A stretch of 55,757 nucleotides of DNA, taken from contig JAJFHE010000060.1 of NCBI GenBank assembly GCA_021775755.1, forward strand, positions 1 through 55,757, read 5' to 3'. The translations under genes were made by a program, and so were the position numbers. Shown here in pieces: positions 44,003 through 52,065 of the stretch. Each line of letters opens with the position of its first letter. Within the stretch, counting starts at the first letter, position 1. This DNA comes from Hyphomicrobiales bacterium (GTDB lineage: Bacteria; Pseudomonadota; Alphaproteobacteria; Rhizobiales; JAJFHB01). The notes under the pieces are model-generated. The model worked only from the letters and a program-made list of their open reading frames with translations. It made no database searches and had not been told where the DNA came from.

Positions 44003-44260
44003 GCATGTTTCGATCACACTGAACCACTTGATGGCGCCACATCCGTCCACTCGGTTAGGCGCGGCGCGCAGTGCGATGCCGGGCATCGGGCAAGCGCCGG
44101 AACGACGCCGATCGGCGGATTTAGGCCACCGAAGGCCGGTTTTTCGCATTTTCTGGACAGTGTTGGACACTGCTTGTGGTCGGCCAGACCACGGCGCAGT
44201 GTCCGCCTCGCCAGCAAACGCGAAAAACCGGTCAAGTGCTTCAGTGTGATCGAAATATGC
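44003..44260. mobile_element. Second inverted-repeat element, 258 bp, with 29-bp terminal repeats
   Basis: The left end (44003-44031) and right end (44232-44260) are inverted repeats with 27 of 29 bases matching; a shared stretch is TTTCGATCACACTGAA. Inside lies CGATGCC-G-GGCATCG (44074-44088) and a large nested hairpin from 44136 to 44231: CCGGTTTTTCGC pairs with GCGAAAAACCGG, GGACACTGC (44165) with GCAGTGTCC (44196), and GTGGTC (44176) with GACCAC (44187). It is unrelated in sequence to the 14679 element. It codes for no credible protein. It occupies most of the 396-base gap between the TPR gene and a methyltransferase gene. Only one copy is in the window, so mobility is inferred. Confidence 0.65.
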
Positions 44261-44376
44261 TCGAGACCGTTTCTCGTTCATCGGCAGCCGAAACAGGGTC
44301 GTTTGACCGCGATCGGCGAGCTGCGTTCAATCATCTTCGTGACAGCATGCAAGACGGCAGGTGAGGCGAGAAGCGA

Positions 44377-45141
44377 ATGAAGTTGGCAACACTGAAACAA
44401 CGCCTGTTTCGTATGCTTCGTATCGGTACCGGACAGAACACCGAAACCAAGAGCAGACCACCGGACGTAGCATCCATTGAGTTTACCGGCAAAGCCGGCG
44501 ATCCGCACGCCGAACGCCTGCAGCAGGCGCGCATCCGATTAGCATCGTCCGAGGTCGAACTGCCGGACTGGATCCGCAAAATGAAAGGAATGTCCGGGCA
44601 AAAGTACCGTCTTTTGATCAACGAACTGGTGCGCACCACACCGGACGCCTGTTATCTGGAAGTCGGCTCATGGATCGGATCAACCGCGTGCTCAGCCATT
44701 TTCGGGAATAATCTCAAGGCGCTGTGCATAGATAACTGGTCAGAATTCGGAGGCCCGAAGGAGACCTTCTTTTCGAACATCGCCAAGTGCCAAACAAGCG
44801 ACGTCGAGTTTGACTTCATGGAAGCCGACTGCCTTGAAGTCGATTATTCAAAACTGGGGCCATTCAACATCTTCTTCTATGACGGCCCTCATTCTGAAGA
44901 AGATACCTATAAGTGCATTACGGCTTCACAGGAGGCCCTGGCTCCGGTTTACACTCTGATCGTTGACGATTGGAACTGGGGCTACGTCCGAAGGGGCACA
45001 TGCCGCGCGCTGCAAGATCTTGGCGTGGAAATTATCGCCGAACTTAGCATCAGAACAACGCAGGACGGATCGTACCCGCGCGTCTACGAACACAGGAGCG
45101 ACTGGCACAACGGCTACTATTTTGCAGTTTGCCGCAGGTGA
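44377..45141 (+). CDS. Class I SAM-dependent methyltransferase (CmcI/TylF-like)
   Basis: This 254-residue protein has a Rossmann methyltransferase core: CYLEVGSWIGSTACSAIF (about 92-109) is motif I, followed by ALCIDNWSEFGG, then FNIFFYDGPHSEEDTYKCI (about 168-186) and LIVDDWNWGYVR, which together recall the metal-assisted CmcI/Methyltransf_24 group. GAGGCGAG precedes the ATG. It follows the ParB-TPR gene across the inverted-repeat element and converges on the RACo gene with 15 bases between. A glycan or peptide acceptor is possible; not determined. Confidence 0.8.
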   Translation: MKLATLKQRLFRMLRIGTGQNTETKSRPPDVASIEFTGKAGDPHAERLQQARIRLASSEVELPDWIRKMKGMSGQKYRLLINELVRTTPDACYLEVGSWIGSTACSAIFGNNLKALCIDNWSEFGGPKETFFSNIAKCQTSDVEFDFMEADCLEVDYSKLGPFNIFFYDGPHSEEDTYKCITASQEALAPVYTLIVDDWNWGYVRRGTCRALQDLGVEIIAELSIRTTQDGSYPRVYEHRSDWHNGYYFAVCRR

Positions 45142-45156
45142 TTACCCAGAGCAGGA

Positions 45157-47202
45157 TCACGCCTTTTCACGGCGCCGCCGACGGCGGCCTTCGCCCCCGC
45201 CTGACGCGGTAGCGCCATATTTGGGCGCCGGCAGATCGACCACCTTCGACAACTCCTCAAAGGGTGCGGAGGCATGCGGGAAGCCCATGGCGCCAACGAA
45301 ATGCTCCTGGAATTTTGGCTCAACCGCGGTTTCGATTTTTTCAATCTGTGTGACCACGGTTTCAATTTCTCGCCGCGCCTTGCCGTTGACGAGCGCAATC
45401 CTCGCTCCGGTGCTTGCGGCGTTTCCAGCAGATGATACTTTTGTCAGATCGCAGTCGGGGATCAGCCCCAGCACCATGGCGTATTTGACGTCGATGTGGC
45501 TGCCGAAGGCGCCGGCAAGCGTGATACGGTCAACGGTCTCCACGCCAAGGCGGTCCATGAGTAGTTGTGCCCCAGCGTAAAGCGCGCCCTTTGCGAGCTG
45601 AATCTGGCGCACATCGTTCTGGGTGACGCGGATTTCGGGCTCTCCATCCCAGATCTTGTAGGAGAACGTGCGCCCGTCCGCCTCAATCAGATCACTGGTC
45701 GCGGCCATGGCGCCGTCGATGACGCCGTCCTTGGTGATGATCCCGGCGAGAAACATTTCCGCCAGCACTTCGATAATGCCAGAGCCACAAATGCCGGTGA
45801 CGCCAGTGCGGGCGACGACTTCGTCAAAGCCGTCTTCGTTGGACCAGATATCAGAGCCGATAATGCGGAACCTGGGCTTGAGCGTTTCGCGGTCGATGCG
45901 CACTCGCTCAATGGCACCGGGCGCTGCGCGCTGTCCGCACGAGATTTGCGCGCCTTCAAAGGCAGGGCCGGTTGGCGAGGAACAGGCAAGCAGCCGTTCC
46001 TTGTTGCCGAGCACCAGTTCCGCGTTGGTGCCGACGTCGACAATGAGCCAGTTGTCGTCCTGCAAGTGCGGACCTTCCGACAGGACGACGGCGGCGGCAT
46101 CGGCGCCGACATGGCCGGCGATGCAGGGAAGCACGTAGATGCGCGCATCGGTATGCATGTCGATGTCGATCTCGCTTGCCCAAAGCGTCTTGGAACTGTT
46201 TGTGGCAAGCGCGAAAGGGGCGCCGCCAAGCTCAATCGGATCGATGCCAAGCAGCAGGTGGTGCATGATCGGATTACCGACGAATACAGCCTCGAGCACG
46301 TCGTGAAGATCAATGCGCGCTTCAGCCGCGACTTGACCAATGAGAGTATTGATGGCCTCGCGCACAGCTTCGGTCATCTCCACATCGCCGCCCGGGTTCA
46401 TCATGACGTAGGAGACGCGGCTCATGAGGTCTTCGCCAAAGCGGATTTGCGGGTTCATGAGGCCGGCGGACGCCACCACTTCGCCGGTGCCAAGATCGCA
46501 CAAATGCGCCGCGATGGTGGTCGAACCGATGTCGAAAGCGACACCGTAGACTTTGTCGTGGAACCCCGGCCACGCCGATATGACACGGTTTCTCGAGCGG
46601 ATATGGCCGTGATAAATCGCGATGGTGATTTTCCACTCGCCCTGACGCAGCGTCTTCTGCAGGCCCTGAAGCGTTCTGAGATCGGTGTAAATCTCGTCGA
46701 TACCCCATTGTTCTGAAAGCGCTTTATAAACACGCTCCAGATCGCCGGAGGGCTGGTGCATGTCGGGCTCCTCGACCTCCAGGTAGTAGAGACGGGTAAC
46801 CGGATCGAGTTCGATGTCGCGCACTTCCGGGCGCTTGCGCACGACCTGCTTGTGAACCTGGGACTCAGGCGGCACGTCAATGACGGCATCTCCCTGCAGC
46901 AGCGTCTGACAGCTCAGGCGCCGGCCCGACTTGAGCTCACGCTTTTCCGCATAGCGCTTTTCTACCGCGGTAAAGTCACCAAGATTGCCGGAGCTTGACG
47001 AAATGCCGTGCTTTGCGAATTCGCCCTCGCCGACGGTGACCTGACAGCGCCCGCAGATCGCGCGTCCGCCACACACGGAATCGATATCAACACCGAGCGA
47101 GCGCGCGGCGCTCAACACCGGCGTGCCTTTCGGAAAACGCCCGCGTTTTCCCGACGGCGTGAAAACGATCAGCGCGTCGTCCCGTTTCGTGTCATCGGCC
47201 AT
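45157..47202 (-). CDS. RACo-type reductive activator of corrinoid proteins (ASKHA ATPase with 2Fe-2S ferredoxin domain)
   Basis: This 681-residue protein has an N-terminal ferredoxin domain with ligand cysteines C44, C50, C53 and C98, a linker, and a C-terminal ASKHA ATPase domain (about 215-620). Segments such as GVAFDIGSTTIAAHLCDL, IVDVGTNAELVLGN and ITLAGAFGSHID form the ATP and phosphate loops. RACo-type enzymes use ATP to drive reduction of inactive Co(II) corrinoid to Co(I). The C-terminal 20 residues are a basic Gly/Arg tail. It is the last gene in a vir-factor - MtgA - RACo operon on the minus strand and supports the nearby MttB proteins. Confidence 0.92.
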   Translation of the reverse strand: MADDTKRDDALIVFTPSGKRGRFPKGTPVLSAARSLGVDIDSVCGGRAICGRCQVTVGEGEFAKHGISSSSGNLGDFTAVEKRYAEKRELKSGRRLSCQTLLQGDAVIDVPPESQVHKQVVRKRPEVRDIELDPVTRLYYLEVEEPDMHQPSGDLERVYKALSEQWGIDEIYTDLRTLQGLQKTLRQGEWKITIAIYHGHIRSRNRVISAWPGFHDKVYGVAFDIGSTTIAAHLCDLGTGEVVASAGLMNPQIRFGEDLMSRVSYVMMNPGGDVEMTEAVREAINTLIGQVAAEARIDLHDVLEAVFVGNPIMHHLLLGIDPIELGGAPFALATNSSKTLWASEIDIDMHTDARIYVLPCIAGHVGADAAAVVLSEGPHLQDDNWLIVDVGTNAELVLGNKERLLACSSPTGPAFEGAQISCGQRAAPGAIERVRIDRETLKPRFRIIGSDIWSNEDGFDEVVARTGVTGICGSGIIEVLAEMFLAGIITKDGVIDGAMAATSDLIEADGRTFSYKIWDGEPEIRVTQNDVRQIQLAKGALYAGAQLLMDRLGVETVDRITLAGAFGSHIDVKYAMVLGLIPDCDLTKVSSAGNAASTGARIALVNGKARREIETVVTQIEKIETAVEPKFQEHFVGAMGFPHASAPFEELSKVVDLPAPKYGATASGGGEGRRRRRREKA

Positions 47203-47241
47203 CGGCGCGTGCTCCCGCGAAGCAATTCAGCAAGACAGCGA

Positions 47242-48159
47242 TCAGGCGCGGCGGCGCCTGCGGTTCTCGCGGTCGCGGCGGCGGTTCACGCCTTCGCCTT
47301 CCGCCCCTTCCGGTATCGGCTCGCGGAACTTGCGCACCCAGTTCTTGCAATCCCTGTCGACACCGTTCAACACGTTGGCCGCGAAGATTGCGTTCATGTC
47401 CTCCTCGTGCAGCGGGTTCATGATGGCAGACGTCATGCCGGCGCAGGCCGCCATGGACAGGAAGTGACCGTTCAGCGTACGGCGGTTGGGCAGCCCGAAA
47501 GAGATGTTGGACGCACCGCACGTCGTGTTCACTTTCAACTCGTCGCGCAGGCGACGCACCAGGGCAAAGACCTGACGGCCGGCGGTGCCCATGGCACCAA
47601 TCGGCATTACGAGCGGATCTACTACGACGTCTTGCGATTTGATGCCGTAATCGGCGGCGCGCTCGACAATCTTTTTGGCTACCTCGAAACGAACGTCCGG
47701 ATCTTCCGAAATGCCGGTTTCGTCATTTGAAATCGCCACAACGGCACAATCGTATTTCTTGATCAAAGGCAACACGCGATCAAGGCTCTCGTCCTCGCCG
47801 GTCACGGAGTTGACAAGCGGGCGCCCCTGATAGGCCGCAAGCCCGGATTCCAGCGCATCGATGATCGAACTGTCAATGGAGATGGGCACATCGACGAGGC
47901 TTTGTACGAGCTTGATCGTGTCGGCCAGAATTTTCGGTTCGTCAGCAAGCGGGATGCCCGCATTGACATCGAGCATGGTGGCGCCGGCTGCGACCTGTGC
48001 CAGCGCATCCGCTTGCAAGGTCGAGTAGTCGCCCTCTTTCATCTCAGCGGCGAGCTTTTTGCGGCCCGTCGGATTGATGCGCTCGCCGATCACGCAGAAC
48101 GGGCGATCGAAGCCGATGACAATTTCCTTTGTCGCCGAGCTGAGCACGGTTTCCGTCAT
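47242..48159 (-). CDS. Methyltetrahydrofolate:corrinoid methyltransferase (MtgA-like pterin-binding domain)
   Basis: This 305-residue TIM-barrel enzyme of the pterin-binding (DHPS/MetH-like) family transfers a methyl group between a corrinoid protein and tetrahydrofolate. Motifs include CVIGERINPTGRKKL (about 22-36), MLDVNAGIP (about 62-70), PISIDSS and SNISFGLPNRRTLN (about 217-230). The last 20 residues are an Arg-rich tail (VNRRRDRENRRRRR). AAGGA precedes the ATG. It lies between the small vir-factor gene (49 bases upstream) and RACo (39 bases downstream). It probably moves methyl groups from MttB substrates into one-carbon metabolism. Confidence 0.92.
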   Translation of the reverse strand: MTETVLSSATKEIVIGFDRPFCVIGERINPTGRKKLAAEMKEGDYSTLQADALAQVAAGATMLDVNAGIPLADEPKILADTIKLVQSLVDVPISIDSSIIDALESGLAAYQGRPLVNSVTGEDESLDRVLPLIKKYDCAVVAISNDETGISEDPDVRFEVAKKIVERAADYGIKSQDVVVDPLVMPIGAMGTAGRQVFALVRRLRDELKVNTTCGASNISFGLPNRRTLNGHFLSMAACAGMTSAIMNPLHEEDMNAIFAANVLNGVDRDCKNWVRKFREPIPEGAEGEGVNRRRDRENRRRRRA

Positions 48160-48208
48160 TGGTTGAGGTCCTTATGGTTAGAATTCTTGAGTGTTGTGGT
48201 TTCGTCCG

Positions 48209-48514
48209 TCACGCGGCCGGCTCGCGTCCACCGTTTTGGACAAGCGCTTTGAGCCGCTCTTTATCAAATTCCGTTTCAAGGCGCTGCATGGCCTGATCGG
48301 CTGCCTCCGCAAGATCGCCCTCGACCGGCACCGGATCCGCCCGGCGCCATTCCTCAAGGTAGTCGTCGGTTTCCGTCGCACCATCGCGCATGGCAGCCGC
48401 ATCGATCGCGACTTCAAAGCGCTTTTCAAGCTGGCGGCGCTCCGTTTTGCGACCGGCCTTAACAATGACCTGTGCTGGAATATCGCGCCAGTAAACGACG
48501 ATCAAGTCTGCCAT
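48209..48514 (-). CDS. Small 'virulence factor' family protein of methyl-transfer clusters
   Basis: This 101-residue protein resembles the Pfam 'virulence factor' family (name historical). It begins ADLIVVYWRDIPAQVIVKAG and is followed by a helical acidic part (DDYLEEWRRADPVPVEG) and AADQAMQRLETEFDKERL. Homologues occur next to MttB, MtgA and RACo genes in alphaproteobacteria, so a role in corrinoid or methyl transfer is inferred from context. AGAGGTG precedes the ATG. It heads the operon with MtgA and RACo and is divergent from MttB3. No metal or cofactor motif is evident. Confidence 0.8.
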   Translation of the reverse strand: MADLIVVYWRDIPAQVIVKAGRKTERRQLEKRFEVAIDAAAMRDGATETDDYLEEWRRADPVPVEGDLAEAADQAMQRLETEFDKERLKALVQNGGREPAA

Positions 48515-48824
48515 TGCGCACCTCTGTCCTTTGGAACACCAGATTCGGGCAGTTCGATTGCCGCCCGCAAGGGTCTACATGACGCCATCCGCCCCGGCAA
48601 ACGTGTTTGCACACGACTTTTCGATTTCCAAAAGCGACAATCTGTATAGCGCTCGCGTTTTGCACATTCCAGTATGCGAAAATACACAGTGTTTTTTGCG
48701 CCCTTGCCCCCTCACCTGTCGTTTCCGGTGCAAGAGACGCCGCTTGATGGTGTGACGCGGCGGCGTCGGCGGCGCAAAACAATACCAGATGCGAGTGGAT
48801 CGCATGTTCCAGAGGATCTGAGAG
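48515..48824. promoter_or_regulatory. Divergent control region between the MtgA operon and MttB3
   Basis: The 310 bases carry two palindromes: GCAAACGTGTTTGC (48597-48610), perfect around GT, and an AT-rich imperfect one (AAAATACAC-A-GTGTTTTTT, about 48679-48697). Either may be a regulator site for the two divergent operons. No riboswitch consensus or gene was recognised. Confidence 0.5.
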
Positions 48825-50375
48825 ATGAACGAAGCGTTGGCCAACCGCCGCGGACGGCGCGGTGGCGGAGGAGCAGAAGCCCGGCGTGCAAAGCGCCAGT
48901 CGGGCGATGTAAGCCAGTTCACGTATATCAAACGGACAATGAAAGAGTTCGAGGTGCTCGACGACGAAGGCCTTGCGCTGATCGAACACAATGCGGAAAT
49001 CATCCTGGAAGAGATCGGGATCGAATTTCGCGAGGACGAAGAAGCGCTTGCCATGTGGAAGGATGCCGGCGCCGACGTCCAGGGCGAACTGGTTCGCTTT
49101 CCGCGCGGGCTCTGTCGCAAACTCATCAAGACCGCGCCGCGCCAGTTCACGCAGTTTGCCCGCAACCGCGAGCGCTCAGTTGAGATCGGTGGCAAGAACA
49201 CGGTGTTTGTGCCGGTCTACGGTCCGCCCTTCGTGCGCAATCTGGACGAGGGTCGGCGCTACGCGACAATCGATGATTTCCGCAACTTCGTAAAACTGGC
49301 CTACATGTCGCCGGCCATGCACCATTCCGGTGGCACGGTGTGCGAGCCGGTCGATGTGCCGGTATCAAAGCGCCATCTCGACATGGTCTACAGCCACATC
49401 CGCTATTCCGACAAGCCGTTCATGGGTTCCGTCACCGCGCCGGAACGGGCCGAGGACACGGTTGCAATGGCGAAGGTCCTGTTCGGCGATGACTTTGTCG
49501 ATAACAACTGCGTGCTGATCAGCCTGATCAACGCAAACTCACCCATGGTGTTTGACGCAACGATGCTCGGCGCTCTCAAAGTTTATGCCCGCGCCGGACA
49601 GGCAAGCGTCGTCTCGCCGTTTATCCTCTCAGGCGCCATGTCGGCGGTGACGATTGCGGGCACGCTTACGCAGATCCTCGCCGAGGCCATGGCGGGCATT
49701 GCGTTTTCGCAACTTTGCAGACCGGGCTCGCCCGTTGTGTTCGGGACGTTTGCCAGTTCGATCTCCATGCAATCCGGGGCTCCGACATTCGGCACTCCAG
49801 AGCCGTCTCTCGTGCTTTACGGCGCAGCTCAGCTGGCACGACGCCTCGGCGTTCCCTTCCGATCGGGCGGTTCTCTGTGCGGCGCCAAAATGCCCAATGC
49901 GCAGGCCGCGCATGAAAGCAGCCAGACGCTCCTGCCGACGGTTCTGGCGGGCGTCAACTTTGCCCTGCACTCGGCCGGATGGCTCGAAGGCGGTCTGGTC
50001 TCGTCCTACGAGAAGTTCGTCATTGATGCGGATCAGTGCGCGATGATGCAGCGCTTCAGCGCGGGCGTCGATCTGTCGGAGAACGGCCAGGCGATGGATG
50101 CTATGCGCGAAGTCGGACCGGGCAGCCATTTTCTTGGCTGTGCACACACACAGGCTAATTTCGAATCCGCCTTTTACACATCGAAAGTGGCGGATAACAA
50201 TTCGTTTGAGCAATGGGAAGCTGAAGGTTCGAAAGACACCGTCCAGATTGCCAACGAAAGATACAAGCGTATGCTGTCTGAGTATCAGGCGCCAGAAATC
50301 GACCCTGGCATCGACGAAGCGCTCAACGCGTTCATGGCAAAACGCCGGGAAGAATTGCCCGACGCATTTGAATGA
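48825..50375 (+). CDS. Trimethylamine methyltransferase (MttB) family protein 3, non-pyrrolysine
   Basis: A 516-residue MttB-family corrinoid-dependent methyltransferase with a basic Gly-rich N-terminal tail (RRGRRGGGGAEARRAKR), then a TIM barrel. It is more like MttB2 than MttB1 (SGAMSAVTIAGTLTQILAEAMAG, HSAGWLEGGLVSSYEKFVIDAD). No in-frame TAG, so no pyrrolysine. It is divergent from the vir-factor/MtgA/RACo operon, and so is the MttB most likely to feed that MtgA. Downstream run an Fe-S protein, a homocysteine-methyltransferase-like protein, GFA and TauD in one direction. Its stop lies inside a 20-bp tandem duplication. Confidence 0.9.
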   Translation: MNEALANRRGRRGGGGAEARRAKRQSGDVSQFTYIKRTMKEFEVLDDEGLALIEHNAEIILEEIGIEFREDEEALAMWKDAGADVQGELVRFPRGLCRKLIKTAPRQFTQFARNRERSVEIGGKNTVFVPVYGPPFVRNLDEGRRYATIDDFRNFVKLAYMSPAMHHSGGTVCEPVDVPVSKRHLDMVYSHIRYSDKPFMGSVTAPERAEDTVAMAKVLFGDDFVDNNCVLISLINANSPMVFDATMLGALKVYARAGQASVVSPFILSGAMSAVTIAGTLTQILAEAMAGIAFSQLCRPGSPVVFGTFASSISMQSGAPTFGTPEPSLVLYGAAQLARRLGVPFRSGGSLCGAKMPNAQAAHESSQTLLPTVLAGVNFALHSAGWLEGGLVSSYEKFVIDADQCAMMQRFSAGVDLSENGQAMDAMREVGPGSHFLGCAHTQANFESAFYTSKVADNNSFEQWEAEGSKDTVQIANERYKRMLSEYQAPEIDPGIDEALNAFMAKRREELPDAFE

Positions 50376-50400
50376 AGCGAGACGCATTTGAATAGAGCGA
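50361..50400. repeat. 20-bp tandem duplication at the MttB3 stop codon
   Basis: Bases 50361-50380 and 50381-50400 are direct repeats differing at two positions: GACGCATTTGAATGAAGCGA, and the same with AG in place of GA after GAAT. The first copy holds the TGA stop, the second a TAG in the equivalent place. The next gene starts right after it. Confidence 0.9.
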
Positions 50401-50401
50401 C

Positions 50402-51088
50402 ATGACAGCTGCATCGACACACGCGGCGGCGCGCATTGAGAACGCCATTCGGGACGCGGGGTTTACGCCGCTCGGATGGTTCGCGCGGGCGCCCGGCGAA
50501 GATCTTGGCGAACTGACAGCGGACAGGCCGATACGCGTCATGACCCTGATCGGCAACGCGGGGCCGGAGATGTGGCAACGGTACTCCGCAGAACGCCGGC
50601 CGGAAACACAAACGCTGGACGCCTGGAGCAGCGCCGTTCTGGGCGAGCTTGCCCGGGAACTCGGGGCGCGGGCCTTTTTTCCGTTCGACAAACCGCCATT
50701 GCCGTTCCAGCAGTGGGCTTACCGTACGGGCCACGTATTCCGCTCACCGCTCGGCATCACCGTGCATCCCGAGTTCGGGCTGTGGCATGCCTATCGGGCC
50801 GCATTCGGGTTCACCGAACCCGTTGCGATACCGGAGACAAGCGGAGCCGCGCACCCGTGCGAAAGCTGTGCGGACAAACGCTGCCTTACAACCTGCCCTG
50901 TCGATGCGTTTTCCGGCGACGGCTACGATGTGCCGGCATGCGTTTCGCATATGCGCACCAAGGAAGGTCGCGACTGCCTGGAGCGGGGATGCCGGGCACG
51001 GCGTGCGTGCCCGCTCGGACGGGACTACATCTATGACAAGGGGCAGGCTACATTTCATATGTCCGCCTTCTTGAAGATGTTCAGTTGA
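50402..51088 (+). CDS. 4Fe-4S cluster protein related to epoxyqueuosine reductase
   Basis: This 228-residue protein has an N-terminal Rossmann-like part (FTPLGWFARAPGEDL) and a C-terminal cysteine-rich half. Visible cysteine groups are HPCESCADKRCLTTCPVDAF (about 154-173) and later GRDCLERGCRARRACPLGRDY, enough for one or two 4Fe-4S clusters. It resembles the iron-sulphur region of QueG, but is too short and lacks the cobalamin part. In this context it could donate electrons to RACo or to the corrinoid protein. It starts 26 bases after MttB3 and ends 23 bases before the next ATG. Confidence 0.8.
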   Translation: MTAASTHAAARIENAIRDAGFTPLGWFARAPGEDLGELTADRPIRVMTLIGNAGPEMWQRYSAERRPETQTLDAWSSAVLGELARELGARAFFPFDKPPLPFQQWAYRTGHVFRSPLGITVHPEFGLWHAYRAAFGFTEPVAIPETSGAAHPCESCADKRCLTTCPVDAFSGDGYDVPACVSHMRTKEGRDCLERGCRARRACPLGRDYIYDKGQATFHMSAFLKMFS

Positions 51089-51111
51089 ACGAGCGACCAC
51101 GAGACGAACCG

Positions 51112-52065
51112 ATGAGTTACGGCACCATAAAATCCCGCCTCGATACGGGCGATCTGATCGTCCTTGATGGTGGCACGGGAACGGAAATTCAAAAGCGCGG
51201 GGCGCCGATGAGCGGCGAAGTTTGGTGCGCAATGGCCACGCGAAACCACCCGCAGGTGGTCCGCGAAGTGCATGACGCCTATATCGCCGCGGGCGCCGAT
51301 GTCATCACAGCGAACACCTACGCCACCTGCCCCCTTATTCTTGCCGCGCACGGCATGGTCGACGAGATGGAAGACCTCGACCGCCTGGCACTCACAATCG
51401 CTCTCGAAGCGCAGGCCGACGCACCCCGCTCCGTTTGTGTTGCCGGCTCGATGTCGTCGATGTGCCCGATCATTCCAGGTACCGACCGGCCCGACCCGAA
51501 ATGGGTGGTGTCGGAAAACGAAGCGCGCGACTTGTTCCGGCGCAAGGCCGAAGGTTTGAAATCGGCCGGTGCTGAGCTGATTATCATGGAGATGATGCGC
51601 GATGCGGACTATTCGGTGTGGGCGACGGAGGCCGCAACGGCGTCGGGCCTGCCGGTGTGGATCGGCATTGCCTGCCGGGAGCGTCAGGACGGTGTGCTGA
51701 CCGGCTACAACCGCGAGAGCTGCCCGGCAAACGAGGTCATTGATCTCATGGCAGCCGTACAACCCGACGCCATTACCATCATGCACTCCTCGATCAACGA
51801 TACCGACAAGGGTATCGAGCAACTGAAAGAGCGTTGGGATGGGCCGTGGGGCGCCTATCCGGAGTCGGGCTATTTCACCATCCCCGACTGGGTGTTCGGC
51901 GAACTGGGACCGCAGGAGTTTGCGGCGAAAGGCATGGCCTGGAGGTCCGAGGGAGCACAGATTATCGGCGGTTGCTGCGGCGTCTCGCCGGAACACATAG
52001 AAGCCTTTGCCAATGCCGCCCGGGCCGCCGGGGCCACCGCAGCCGAAGGACACGCGAATGAGTAA
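51112..52065 (+). CDS. Homocysteine S-methyltransferase (Pfam S-methyl_trans) family protein
   Basis: A 317-residue TIM-barrel methyltransferase of the homocysteine/BHMT-like family. N-terminal LIVLDGGTGTEIQKRG and GADVITANTY, and C-terminal GAQIIGGCCGVSPEHI are diagnostic. The zinc pair C288-C289 is present, but the first zinc Cys of the family (the Asn-Cys motif) seems replaced by His at about 225 in ITIMHSSIN. It may use an altered metal site or another acceptor. ATG at 51112 is chosen over a TTG at 51085. It lies between the Fe-S protein and the GFA gene, whose ATG overlaps its last 8 bases. Could transfer methyl from betaine-like compounds. Confidence 0.85.
   Translation: MSYGTIKSRLDTGDLIVLDGGTGTEIQKRGAPMSGEVWCAMATRNHPQVVREVHDAYIAAGADVITANTYATCPLILAAHGMVDEMEDLDRLALTIALEAQADAPRSVCVAGSMSSMCPIIPGTDRPDPKWVVSENEARDLFRRKAEGLKSAGAELIIMEMMRDADYSVWATEAATASGLPVWIGIACRERQDGVLTGYNRESCPANEVIDLMAAVQPDAITIMHSSINDTDKGIEQLKERWDGPWGAYPESGYFTIPDWVFGELGPQEFAAKGMAWRSEGAQIIGGCCGVSPEHIEAFANAARAAGATAAEGHANE

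Noticed and set aside
48515-48824. Possible riboswitch (cobalamin or glycine) upstream of MttB3 or the MtgA operon
   Set aside because: No B12-box or glycine aptamer core could be recognised; only palindromes are visible.
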